Below are positions 22,940 to 33,726 of a DNA stretch of 64,000 bases, piece after piece. This DNA comes from Hyperoplus lanceolatus (Eukaryota; Chordata; Actinopteri; Uranoscopiformes; Ammodytidae), in assembly GCA_026929865.2 (NCBI GenBank), contig CM049396.1:37722501-37786500 (forward strand), given 5' to 3'. The position numbers were made by a program, and so were the translations under genes. The notes below the pieces were generated by a model. It was given only the letters and a program-made list of their open reading frames with translations. It did not search any database and had not been told where the DNA came from. Within the stretch, counting starts at the first letter, position 1. The number at the start of each line of letters is the position of its first letter.

Positions 22940-25900
22940 ATGTCATTCAATAATTCAATTTTAACTTGTTCCTGTAACATCAAAGGATGCAAACACCCCA
23001 TAAAAAGGAGTAAAATATTGTCTTATTTGAAAAAAGAGAATGTAGCTATTGGACTGCTACAGGAGACACATCTAACAAAGGCTGAACACTCAAAACTAAA
23101 GAGAAATTGGGTTGGGCAAGTATTTCTGCCTCATATAACAGCAAAAGTAGGGGAGTTGCTATTTTAATTAATAAGGACCTTCCACTAAAAGTTGAGCATT
23201 GTGAATCTGATCCAGATGGTTGCTTTGTGTTTCTATATGGCTTTCTATATGGCGAAATGATAAGCATTTTAAATGTTTATGCTGCACCAAATATCCATTG
23301 GAATCTATTTACTAAATTAACTTCATTGCTTGTACAATATAGTGCCCCTAATGTTATTACTGGTGGTGACTGGAATTGTGTGTTAGATGGGAAATTAGAT
23401 AAGCATCCTAGCAATCTATCAACCATTCCGACCCGTAGACAAAAAGCTATCCGTCAAATGTTAGATGAAGTTGGTCTGATAGATGCTTGGCATCTACTGA
23501 ATCCAGACAGTAAAGATGACATTTTACTCCAATCCCCACAAGTCTTACTCTAGAATTGACTTTTTTCTCGTTCCACAATCCTCTATAGAACAAATTGAAA
23601 AATGTAATATTGGATCTATTCATATATCAGACCATGCTCCAGTCTTTTTGGGTATGCACATTTCATATAATCAATCAAACAGATACAGCTGGAAATGTAA
23701 CAGGTCTATATTATCCGACCCAGTTTTTTGTTCCATGGCTCAAAAAGAATTAGAAATGTTTATCCAGGAGAACGATAATGAATACACAAATCCCTCAAAC
23801 TTATGGGAAACAACTAAGGCTTATTTAAGGGGTATTATTATATCATATTGTTCAGATAAAAAGAAAACAAAGTTGAAAGAACAGAAACGCCTTGAGTTGG
23901 AATTACAAAAATCTGAATCTGAACATAAACACAATGGCTGCAATGCAAACTGGCACAAAGTTATAAGAACTAGAACAGCCCTAAATACACTTCTATCTCA
24001 GAATGCAGAAAAGGGTTTATTTAGACAAAAACACAAGATATACGAATATGCTAATAGATCAGGGAAGTATTTATCTAATCTTATAAGTAAAAAATCATCA
24101 AACAAATCTATTGATACAATTAAGGATAAACATGGGAAGCTGCATTATACAAATATTGAAATTGCTAATGTTTTTAATGAATTTTTTTCATCTCTGGTTA
24201 CATCAAAAACAGTGGGCATGGATGATAAAATGAATGTTTTTTTTTTCAACGTATAACACTTCCTAAGGTATCTGATGAAGATAGGATTAAGTGTGATATG
24301 GATATATCTTGTATGGAGGTCAAGGAGGTGATAGAAACCTTAGCATCTGGAAAGGCTTGTGGACCAGATGGTCTTCCTCCAGAGATTTATAAAACTTTTA
24401 AAGGTACTCTCTCACCCCTAATTACTAAAATGCTTAAATACTCTTTGTCAATCCAAACGCTTCCTCAATCATTACAATTAGCTACAATTAATATGATACT
24501 AAAAGAAAACAAAGACCCAGAATATCCCGAATCCTATAGACCAATAAGTATTCAAAACACAGACTGTAAAATTTTAGCCAAACTTCTTGCCACTAGGATT
24601 AATCTTATTATACCAAAAAGTGTGGGACATGACCAGACTGGCTTTGTCCAAAACAGGCAATCATATTCAAACATTAGGAGATTATTAGGTATTATACAGT
24701 ATGTTAAAATTCAGAAACTTAATGCATTAGTGGGATCATTAGATGCCAAAAAAGCATTTGATCATATAGAGTGGGATTATTTGTTTAAAACTTTAAAGGA
24801 GTATGCTTTCGGAGACGGGTTTACTGAATGGGTTAAATTGTTATATTCTGCACAACAAGCATCAGTTTCTATTATGGGGGTAATGTCTTCTCCTTTCTCC
24901 ATAAGTAAAGGTACCAAACAAGGATGCCCTTTATCTCCTTTATTATTTGCATTAGCAATGGAACCTTTGGCAGAGATGATTAGATCTAGCTCCTCAGTTG
25001 TTGGTATTCAAACTAAAAAACAAATACACAAGATCTCACTGTATGCAGATGATGTTCTTTTATTTTTAAACAATCCCATATCCTCCGTCTCAGCTGTTGT
25101 CCAGATAATAAATGAGTTTGGGGTGTTCTCTGGTTATAAAGTCAACTATGGAAAATCATTAGCTTTACCGCTAGGGAACGTGACCTGTTCTGATTTATCG
25201 GGTTACATTCCTTTTCAGTTGTCCCCTAATGGGTTCAGATACTTGGGAATTATTGTCTGTTGTAATTTCGATGATATGGTAAAAATGAATTTAGATCCAG
25301 TGGTGAATGAAATTCGAAAAAATCTTCAAAGATGGAGCCCTTTGTTAATATCATTGCTTGGCAGAGTTGCCATCATTAAGATGAATGTCTTACCCAGACT
25401 ATTATATCCATTGCAGATGCTACCCAATTATATTCCAGTTAAGTTTTTTAAATCACTACATAGTTTGATAAGTAAATTTGTATGGAAGGGCAATCGCCCA
25501 AGACTTAAATTGGAGAAACTGCAGTTACCAAGGGACAAAGGGGGGTTAGCACTGCCAAATATAATGTATTATCATTGGGCCTCACAAATAAGATATATTA
25601 CTGAATGGTTAAATAATGATGCTAGTTCCACATTTCTGGATTTGGAAAATATTGGATGTGAACCTGTACTGTCGGATATGCCCTTTATAAATAATGCAAT
25701 TTCACTACAGGGAATAAAAGATAATTTTATTGTTCGAAATACCCTTAAAACATGGAAACAAGTACGTAGACACTTTGGGATTAAAAATCAACTCTCTATT
25801 CTGGCGCCTATTGTTTGCAATCCTGATTTTGAATTGTCTTGTTTAGATGTGGGTTTTAAAACATTGAATGATGCTGGTATCTTTCGAATACAAGATCTCT

Positions 25901-26300
25901 TCTCAGATGGGACTTTAAAATCTTTCTCTCAACTCAGGACTGAATTCGATCTCCCTCAAACACAATTTTTCCGTTATTTACATCTTAGGAGCTATATCCA
26001 TTCTATACCAACATATATGAGTGGCTTGAATATCAATCCGCTTGAAAAGACGCTATTAAAGGCCTCTTCTCTAAATAAGAAAGTTTTAAGTTATATTTAC
26101 TCTCAAATGTTTGTTAACATCCCTACGATTAATATTCACATTTCCTGGGGTGAAGATTTTGAGGGGATGAGGGGATGTGGAAAAAGATCTTGTTGAATGC
26201 AAAGAAAATGACTTGTTCTAATAAATCCTATGAGACTCAATATAAGATTATCCACAGACTGCATGTTACCCCTGTTATTCGATGTAAATATGACCCTATG
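22940..26300 (+). pseudogene. L1 ORF2 (endonuclease + reverse transcriptase), frameshifted
   Basis: The order is typical of L1. The endonuclease opens ILTCSCNIKGCKHPIKRSKI with QETH (about 23058), then NVYAAPN, GGDWNC (about 23362) and SDHAP (about 23626). Next come a linker rich in Lys/Glu and the reverse transcriptase (24298-26196), with ASGKACGPDGLPPEIYK, YRPISIQNTDCKILAKLLA, FDHIEWDYLF and KGTKQGCPLSPLLFALAMEP. The catalytic YADD is at 25042-25053. Thumb and C-terminal text follow to MYYHWASQIRY. The frame changes near 23150 (2 to 1), 23520 (1 to 2) and 24250 (2 to 1) and ends in a stop at 26196. Beyond it, KKMTCSNKSYETQYKIIHRL and CVKCK show the terminal Cys motif in another frame. The catalytic residues are present, but at least three frameshifts make it inactive. 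Codon use is AT-rich compared with the second L1 at 55-60 kb, so these are different subfamilies. Confidence 0.92.
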
Positions 26301-26822
26301 TGCTCATAATTATGTGTGAAATGTAAAAGTAGTTGAGATTAAGAACATTTTTAGGTTTGATATTCCACTAAATCCATATAATTTTGTTTTGGGACTGGAT
26401 GCCAATTGTGATCTTAGGTACAGGTACATTCTTAGAGTGGCTTTGTATGCTGCACGCCTCACAATACTACATACATGGTTAGATGAAGATCCTCCTAATA
26501 TTACAAAAATGTATGTCCATTTTACCATTAGAGAGATTATCACATGTAATACGAAATACGCTTGATGTTTTTGTAAGGTAATGGTCCCCATTAGAATTAT
26601 ACCTGAAAGAAGAATGGTCTAGAGTAATATGTATAGGGGTATGAATTTGAAAAGTGAGAACCACACAAAATATTTAATTTGGCACTGCAACTGCTAGTTT
26701 TATTTTATTTTACTTTTACTTTATTTCTTTATGTGACTGTCTGTTTATTTATTGTGGTCTCTATATGTCTTGTATCACTTTGTGGTTCCTTGTATTGTCT
26801 CACATACAATAAAATAAATATA
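26301..26822 (+). other. L1 3' end / UTR
   Basis: Decayed C-terminal codons pass into T-rich UTR with GTCTGTTTATTTATTGTGG and end with AATAAAATAAATATAT at about 26806-26821. This A-rich tail marks the 3' terminus. Confidence 0.6.
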
Positions 26823-26973
26823 TAGATGAGTCCTGAAGCTTGCTGGCAGATGAAGGTTGGATAACCATTTCTAAAGCCTCTTCTGCACTGAAATGCATCT
26901 TAATTTCTTGCTCCTTCTCTTTGCTCCAGGTCTTTTTCATTCAAATGATCAGTGCATGCTTTCAGATTCACTC

Positions 26974-27000
26974 TCACACACAGACACAGACACAGACACA

Positions 27001-27096
<96 letters not shown>
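26974..27096 (+). repeat. (CA)n microsatellite with CAGACA lead-in
   Basis: ACAGAC units up to about 27002, then an uninterrupted CA run to 27096. The His-Thr and Cys-Val frames across it are repeat artefacts. Confidence 0.97.
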
Positions 27097-27097
<1 letters not shown>

Positions 27098-27341
27098 CTT
27101 GGGGCGCCCTGGTAGTCACATATGTCTCCATAATATGACAGGCAAGAACTACAAGAATGTCATGCATTGGCCTACAGTGGTAACATGATTTAATCTAGTG
27201 GAATACAGTAAAAATGTCAAATATCACTACCTTTCTTCTAAATCAAATATTGACATTACAGAATGATTGGTGTTATACTATTATGGCTGTGAGATTTAAA
27301 AATGTGGAGTGAGTGGAAGTCGATGAGGCATTTTTGGCTAC

Positions 27342-27814
27342 AAAGGTCTAGGGATTATCTGGCACTACATTAAAAATACTAATGCAATCAAATGCATTTT
27401 CTTTGCTAATCTTTGACATATCCAAGCCTCTAATTACATCAATGTCCCATCCCCCTATTTATTACATGGAAAATATGTAATGTTTTGTGTTCTTTTAGTA
27501 AATAATTATTCTGTAAATTCAAATAAATAAAATGGCATTTGAAAAGTAAAAATCAAGAAAATTATTGAATATTTGATCATTTTGGTCAGAGCTGAAGCTG
27601 AGTAAGGGATTCAAGCAAAAAAAATATATTGATATTTGAGGATTTTAATGTAGTTTATGCATGTACATCTTTGCCACTAAGGTGTCCAGGGGGACAGGTG
27701 TTTGGCACTACATACAACATACTAATGCAATCACTTCAATTTTGTTGCTAATCATTGACATATCCAAGACTAATCACCACCAAAGCCCCATCCCCCTTAG
27801 CAATTATTTTATGG

Positions 27815-27822
<8 letters not shown>
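27342..27822 (+). repeat. Diverged tandem duplication (about 350 bp offset)
   Basis: The block 27342-27480 (TCTGGCACTACATTAAAAAT, TTTGACATATCCAAG, CCCCATCCCCCT, TTACATGGAAAA) is repeated in order at 27680-27822 (GTTTGGCACTACATACAACA, ATTGACATATCCAAG, CCCCATCCCCCTTAG, TTATGGAAAA). It is old segmental duplication or two adjacent copies of one repeat. Confidence 0.7.
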
Positions 27823-27845
<23 letters not shown>

Positions 27846-27865
27846 TATATATATATATATATATA
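27822..27865 (+). repeat. (AT)n tract
   Basis: AT dinucleotides with one GAT interruption, directly abutting the Tc1-type terminal repeat at 27866. Confidence 0.95.
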
Positions 27866-28088
27866 CAGTATCTCACAAAAGTGAGTACACCCCTCACATT
27901 TCTTCACATTTTTCTTTATATCTTTCCATGGGACAACACTGAAGAAATGACACTTTGATACAATGTAAAGTAGTCAGTGTACAGCTTGTATAACAGTGTA
28001 AATTTACTGTCCCCTCAAAATAACTCGACACACAGCCATTAATGTCTAAACTGCTGGCAACAAAAGTGAGTACACCCCTTAGAAAAAT
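27866..28088 (+). repeat. Solo Tc1-like terminal inverted repeat
   Basis: CAGTATCTCACAAAAGTGAG onward, the same about 223-bp TIR that bounds the deleted Tc1 element at 29606-30469, in the orientation of its left end. No transposase piece follows; the left palindrome arm begins at 28090. It differs from 29606-29828 at a few sites (for example GGGACAACACTGAAGAAATG against GCGACAACACTGAATAAATG). Confidence 0.9.
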
Positions 28089-29046
28089 ACAATATACAAA
28101 ACGATCCAAAGATCTTCTGAGTTTACTTGAGTGAAATTGAAGGGTTAATGCATGCGCGCTCTTCTTATCAGAGGTAACTTGGCACGCTATGAACACACAC
28201 CTCGGAAGAGAAGGTGCAGGTCACGGACATATAAAGAAATGGACACCGGATTGAAACACGGCGCCCATTCATTCCTATGAAAGCTGCTCATTGGCGCAGA
28301 GAAGCAACAAGGAAGCATAATCCGGAAATTTCATGCGGCCCGGAAGCATGACGTAGCATGGACGTAGCTGCACTATGGACCTATCAAGAAAGAGGGCGGC
28401 AAGCGTAGCGGACTGGAGGCGAGTGTAGAATCATTCTCGTTCTGTAGCATCTAGCCTGGCGAAAACAAACTGAAAGCCGTTAAAAGCCGTTGGGCTAATA
28501 AAACACTTGAGGTGGAGTTTTGAAATGAGAAAACTTCCATTTTAATAGTATATGGACTAAAGATAAGTATGAGCCTATGATTGATATCCAGAAAAAATTT
28601 GCAGAGACACAATCTTGTTCGCCGCTTGTACTGTGTGGACAGGGAAATCTGCCTACTGGCCGCATGAAAATAAGCTCCACCCCTCACCATGCAATACTAA
28701 TAGCTTGGCCACATGTCCATGCTGGCTGCTCGGAGAAGGCACAGTCCTGGGGGCCTGGTGCAGGGTGGGGGCTTGCCTCCCGCTTCGAATGCACAGTGCA
28801 CATCAAAGCATAACGTTAATGCGCGTTCAGAAAGAGGAAGTCACGGCACTCATGTCTGTTAGCTTTTCAAAATAAGAATTTGAAAATAATAGTCCCGCAA
28901 AACAAATGTTATTTTGGGGATTAATTTCTCTGCATGAGAAATATGAGGTGTGGCGTGTGAGAGTGTGAACTGGTTGATTTGCGTGTGTCTCACGGCCAAA
29001 AGGTGAGACTTGGCAGCTATGGTTGTCGTTCTATGTAGGCGTATTA

Positions 29047-29278
29047 GGGCGCACTCACACTGGGCAAGTTTACCTGTTCCGTTCTGCATGAAGAAGGGTT
29101 GCGTCAGCCAGCTCAGGTTGCGTATCCGTGCGTGTGCGCATGTCATCTCATTAGCATCTGTACTTTGGCCACGGCACACCTCTCCCAAGTGTGCCGTGGC
29201 CAAGGGGCTGTTCCGTGCTGGACTTTAGTAAGCAAATGAGCTCTGGCACCTAACAGCGGCCCTAGTGTGAGTGAGCCC
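29047..29278. mobile_element. TTA-flanked MITE inside the left palindrome arm
   Basis: GGGCGCACTCACACTGGGC at the left and CCCTAGTGTGAGTGAGCCC at the right are imperfect TIRs. TTA lies at both borders (29044-29046 and 29279-29281), a PIF/Harbinger-type target. A hairpin sits in the interior. Confidence 0.75.
29165..29203. other. 15-bp stem, 9-nt loop hairpin
   Basis: TTGGCCACGGCACAC (29165-29179) is the exact reverse complement of 29189-29203; loop CTCTCCCAA. It is mirrored in the right arm near 30867-30905. Confidence 0.85.
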
Positions 29279-29515
29279 TTATATCTGTTCTCCAGACAGA
29301 GCTATACACTAGCTGTTTCTCTGTCCCCACCCGTTACCCCTGTGCCCACCTTAGATGTACTACCCTCTGGACACCTTTGTTGCAAAAATGTACAAAAAAA
29401 GTGCTATAAATCTCTTAAACAACGTTTAACTTGTTTAAAACTACCACACATTCAATCATTTTCAGGAGTTTACCCCATTATATGCCAGCTCAATTATTTG
29501 AATGATTTCATTATT

Positions 29516-29517
<2 letters not shown>

Positions 29518-29605
<88 letters not shown>
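29518..29605 (+). repeat. (AT)n tract, left of the Tc1 element
   Basis: About 43 AT units between the palindrome arm and the Tc1-like TIR. Confidence 0.97.
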
Positions 29606-29608
<3 letters not shown>

Positions 29609-30466
29609 TATCTCACAAAAGTGAGTACACCCCTCACATTTCTTCACATTTTTCTTTATATCTTTCCATGCGACAACACTGAATAAATGACACTTTGATA
29701 CAATGTAAAGTAGTCAGTGTACAGCTTGTATAACAGTGTAAATTTACTGTCCCCTCAAAATAACTCGACACACAGCCATTAATGTCTAAACTGCTGGCAA
29801 CAAAAGTGAGTACACCCCTTAGAAAAGATGTCCAAATTGGGCCCAAAGTGTCAATATTTTGTTTTGCCATCATTATTTTCTAGCACTGCCTTAACCCTCT
29901 TGGGCATGTAGTTCACTAGAGCTTCACAGGTTGCCACTGGAACCCTCTTCTACCCATTCATGACGACATCAAGGAGCTGGTGGATATTAGAGTCCTTGCG
30001 CTCCTCCATCTCCCGTTTGAGGATGCCCCAAAGATGCTCAATAGGGTTTAAGACTGGAGACATGCTTGGCCAGTCCATAACCTTTACCCTCAGCTTCTTT
30101 AGCAAGCCAGTGGTCGTTCGGAGGTGTGTTTGGGGTCGTTATCATGTTGCAGTACTGCCCTGCGGCCCAGTTGAAGAGGGTTAAGGCAGTGCTAGAAAAT
30201 AATGATGGCAAAGCAAAATATTGACACTTTGGGCCCAATTTGTGAAATTTTTCTAAGGGGTGTACTCACTTTTGTTGCCAGCAGTTTAGACATTAATGGC
30301 TGTGTGTCGAGTTATTTTGAGGGGACAGTAAATTTACACTGTTATACAAGCTGTACACTGACTACTTTACATTGTATCAAAGTGTCATTTATTCAGTGTT
30401 GTCGCATGGAAAGATATAAAGAAAAATGTGAAGAAATGTGAGGGGTGTACTCACTTTTGTGAGATA

Positions 30467-30469
<3 letters not shown>
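29606..30469 (-). mobile_element. Tc1-like element, internally deleted (864 bp)
   Basis: Long TIRs of about 223 bp (29606-29828 and 30247-30469) start CAGTATCTCACAAAAGTGAG and are flanked by TA on each side within (AT)n tracts. Between them is only the C-terminal part of a Tc1 transposase on the minus strand. It forms the centre of the 3.9-kb palindrome. Confidence 0.92.
29868..30185 (-). pseudogene. Tc1-like transposase, C-terminal DDE fragment
   Basis: Minus-strand frames show LQHDNDPKHTSE (second catalytic Asp block), then, after a frameshift, VMDWPSMSPVLNPIEHLWGI with the third catalytic residue (Glu of PIEHLW). KREMEERKDSNIHQLLDVV, ATCEALVNYMPKRVKAVLE and NNDG at the C-terminus follow. 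The N-terminal DNA-binding domain and first catalytic Asp are deleted, and one frameshift and at least one stop are present. It could only be mobilised in trans through its intact TIRs. Confidence 0.85.

Positions 30470-30550
<81 letters not shown>
30470..30550 (+). repeat. (AT)n tract, right of the Tc1 element
   Basis: About 40 AT units with a single ATACAT interruption, the mirror of 29518-29605. Confidence 0.97.
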
Positions 30551-30553
<3 letters not shown>

Positions 30554-30791
30554 AATAATGAAATCATTCAAATAATTGAGCTGGCATATAATGGGGTAAA
30601 CTCCTGAAAATGATTGAATGTGTGGTAGTTTTAAACAAGTTAAACGTTGTTTAAGAGATTTATAGCACTTTTTTTTGTACATTTTTGCAACAAAGGTGTC
30701 CAGAGGGTAGTACATCTAAGGTGGGCACAGGGGTAACGGGTGGGGACAGAGAAACAGCTAGTGTATAGCTCTGTCTGGAGAACAGATATAA

Positions 30792-31023
30792 GGGCTCACT
30801 CACACTAGGGCCGCTGTTAGGTGCCAGAGCTCATTTGCTTACTAAAGTCCAGCACGGAACAGCCCCTTGGCCACGGCACACTTGGGAGAGGTGTGCCGTG
30901 GCCAAAGTACAGATGCTAATGAGATGACATGCGCACACGCACGGATACGCAACCTGAGCTGGCTGACGCAACCCTTCTTCATGCAGAACGGAACAGGTAA
31001 ACTTGCCCAGTGTGAGTGCGCCC
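30792..31023. mobile_element. MITE, mirrored copy in right palindrome arm
   Basis: Reverse complement of 29047-29278, with TAA at both borders (30789-30791 and 31024-31026). It was copied as part of the arm, not inserted independently. Confidence 0.75.
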
Positions 31024-31980
31024 TAATACGCCTACATAGAACGACAACCATAGCTGCCAAGTCTCACCTTTTGGCCGTGAGACACACGCAAATCAACCAG
31101 TTCACACTCTCACACGCCACACCTCATATTTCTCATGCAGAGAAATTAATCCCCAAAATAACATTTGTTTTGCGGGACTATTATTTTCAAATTCTTATTT
31201 TGAAAAGCTAACAGACATGAGTGCCGTGACTTCCTCTTTCTGAACGCGCATTAACGTTATGCTTTGATGTGCACTGTGCATTCGAAGCGGGAGGCAAGCC
31301 CCCACCCTGCACCAGGCCCCCAGGACTGTGCCTTCTCCGAGCAGCCAGCATGGACATGTGGCCAAGCCATTAGTATTGCATGGTTGGGGGAGGAGCTTAT
31401 TTTCATGCGGCCAGTAGGCAGATTTCCCTGTCCACACAGTACAAGCGGCGAACAAGATTGCGTCTCTGCAAATTTTTTCTGGATATCAATCATAGGCTCA
31501 TACTTATCTTTAGTCCATATACTATTAAAATGGAAGTTTTCTCATTTCAAAACTCCACCTCAAGTGTTTTATTAGCCCAACGGCTTTTAACGGCTTTCAG
31601 TTTGTTTTCGCCAGGCTAGATGCTACAGAACGAGAATGATTCTACACTCGCCTCCAGTCCGCTACGCTTGCCGCCCTCTTTCTTGATAGGTCCATAGTGC
31701 AGCTACGTCCATGCTACGTCATGCTTCCGGGCCGCATGAAATTTCCGGATTATGCTTCCTTGTTGCTTCTCTGCGCCAATGAGCAGCTTTCATAGGAATG
31801 AATGGGCGCCGTGTTTCAATCCGGTGTCCATTTCTTTATATGTCCATGACCTGCACCTTCTCTTCCGAGGTGTGTGTTCATAGCGTGCCAAGTTACCTCT
31901 GATAAGAAGAGCGCGCATGCATTAACCCTTCAATTTCACTCAAGTAAACTCAGAAGATCTTTGGATCGTTTTGTATATTG

Positions 31981-32439
31981 TTTTTGGTCATTTAGTTTGA
32001 AAATTAGGTTTGCAAAGTAACAAATGGCTCATCCGCCAATAGAAATGCTTTTATTCTTCTGTGTAATGAACTGTAGCCTATGTATAGCACATTTATAACA
32101 CTTTTCATAACACAAATCAAGGTAGCCTAAGAGGAGGGACCAAGTAACCCAGATGTTTTATTTTAGCCTAGTAGTTTGCATTGGTGTTGAACTGTTCCCT
32201 AATTTTTTTCTTATTTGATTAAAGCCTAATGCTGCTAGTAAAATACCACCAGCCACTCAACCCTCAATAGTAGACATGATATAGAATAATTACCTTTATT
32301 ACAGTTTAACCAAATGTTTTAACAATAGGCTACAGGAGATATTTGAAAGCACTACACATGCATTGTAGGCTGTTCAATTAAATTTGTGTCAGCGGAACCG
32401 TAAATGTTCTCTTTTACTTTTCATAAAAATTAATGCAGA
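31981..32439. other. No gene seen
   Basis: AT-rich spacer between the palindrome and the LTR element. No paired terminus or coding frame. Confidence 0.5.
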
Positions 32440-32444
32440 AAAGG

Positions 32445-32833
32445 TGTTACGGTGAGGCAGGCAGGCAGGCAGGAAAACAGGACCCAAATGCAAGACGTAA
32501 AACAAAAAGAGATTTATTGTCCAAAAACTAACAAAAAAAAGCCAACAGGCGAACAACCAGGAGAAACAGAAAAAACAAAGAACAGGCACGGGACAGACTC
32601 ACCAACAGGAACAAATGATTGCACCGGGAACAAAGAAACACTGGGGGTTATATAAACACACACAAGACAGGGTAGACAACGAGAGACAGGTGAAACACAT
32701 TAGGGGCGGGAACAGCAATCAAACAGGAGGGAAACTTGACAGGACATGGGGAGGAACAAGACAGACATACCAAAATAAAACAGGAAACACAGGGGATCAC
32801 CAAAACAAGACACAACAAAGACAGACCATGACA
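32445..32833 (-). repeat. 3' LTR (element on minus strand)
   Basis: 389 bp, TG...CA. Contains a TATATAA box and an AATAAA signal in the element's orientation and a (GGCA)n tract near its end. Differs from the other LTR by one base in the TATA-proximal ACACAC stretch. Confidence 0.93.
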
Positions 32834-32850
32834 GTACCCCCCCCTAAAAG
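32834..32850 (-). promoter_or_regulatory. Polypurine tract before the 3' LTR
   Basis: On the minus strand the bases before the LTR are TTTTAGGGGGGGGTAC. A PPT at this place fixes the element's orientation. Confidence 0.75.
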
Positions 32851-33123
32851 GTCGACTTCCAGGCGACCAAAAAAGAAAAAGTCAAACCCAAACAGGGTGG
32901 GTGGAGGGGAGCCAGGAGGAGGGAACAAAAAAAACATGGCCTGGGGCAGAGCACAGGGGTGACTGGCTGGACAGGGAACTGGAGTGGGGCAGAATGGAGG
33001 GGTTTCAGGCGGCCGACCTGGGGGGTAAGCAGGGACACGGTAGGGAGCTTCAGGCGGACGGCCTGGACGGTGAGGGCTCAGTCCCTCTGGAGGCCTGCAG
33101 CGACGAAGACGAGGAACCCCTTC

Positions 33124-33726
33124 TGGAGGACAGCAAGGGCGGAACCACTCAGGAGGCCGGTGGCGACGAAGATAAAGCGAGGGAACCCTTCAGGAGGCCG
33201 GCGGCGAGGGCGACATCCCCCTTCTGGAGGCCGGCGGCGAGGGCGACATCCCCCTTCTGGAGGCCGGCGGCGAGGGCGACATCCCCCTTCTGGAGGACAG
33301 CAAGGGCGGAACCACTCAGGAGGCCGGTGGCGACGAAGATGAAGGCGAGGGAACCCTTCAGGAGGCCGGCGGCGAGGGCGACATCCCCCTTCTGGAGGCC
33401 GGCGGCGAGGGCGACATCCCCCTTCTGGAGGCCGGCGGCGAGGGCGACATCCCCCTTCTGGAGGCCGGCGGCGAGGGCGACATCCCCCTTCTGGAGGCCG
33501 GCGGCGAGGGCGACATCCCCCTTCTGGAGGACAGCAAGGGCGGAACCACTCAGGAGGCCGGTGGCGACGAAGATGAAGGCGAGGGAACCCTTCAGGAGGC
33601 CGGCGGCGAGGGCGACATCCCCCTTCTGGAGGCCGGCGGCGAGGGCGACATCCCCCTTCTGGAGGCCGGCGGCGAGGGCGACATCCCCCTTCTGGAGGCC
33701 GGCGGCGAGGGCGACAGGACCCCTCG
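33124..33726 (-). repeat. 33-bp minisatellite with 69-bp higher-order spacer
   Basis: The unit on the plus strand is GGAGGCCGGCGGCGAGGGCG followed by ACATCCCCCTTCT (33 bp, 11 codons). Blocks of 3 (33193-33291), 5 (33361-33525) and 4 (33595-about 33716) units are separated by a 69-bp spacer at 33124-33192, 33292-33360 and 33526-33594. All lengths are multiples of three, so the reading frame survives copy-number change. The first spacer copy has a small variation (GATAAAGCG) that ends the minus-strand frame at 33149. Confidence 0.95.

Larger units (their letters stand above)
19128..26822 (+). mobile_element. L1-clade LINE, nearly full length, with two nested DNA transposons
   Basis: The order is ORF1 (19209-19967), an inter-ORF region carrying an IS630/Tc1-like element (about 20157-21598) and a hAT (22056-22922), ORF2 with endonuclease and reverse transcriptase (22940-26300), then an AT-rich 3' UTR ending ACATACAATAAAATAAATAT near 26822. 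Without the insertions it is about 5.4 kb. The 5' limit is approximate; a (GT)n tract lies just upstream of ORF1 at 19141-19160. No TSD was found. Confidence 0.85.
28090..31980. repeat. 3.9-kb near-perfect palindrome (arms about 1.43 kb)
   Basis: The left arm 28090-29517 and right arm about 30551-31980 are reverse complements with only scattered differences. Paired positions sum to 60070 along the arms (for example CAATATAC at 28090 with GTATATTG at 31973-31980). The spacer is two (AT)n tracts flanking a Tc1-like element that is itself nearly palindromic. Arm content includes a MITE (29047-29278, mirrored at 30792-31023), dispersed repeat B and GC-richer unique sequence. The arms carry no recognisable gene. 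The paired, mirrored open frames on both strands are a consequence of the palindrome. Confidence 0.95.

Noticed and set aside
26893-27188. Long His-Thr and Cys-Val open frames
   Set aside because: They are translations of the (CA)n tract in several phases on both strands, with no independent coding evidence. The same holds near 22430 and 37240.
29460-29690. Tyr-Ile repeat protein (139 codons)
   Set aside because: It is a translation of the (AT)n tract running into a Tc1 TIR; mirrored frames exist at 30389-30715 because of the palindrome.
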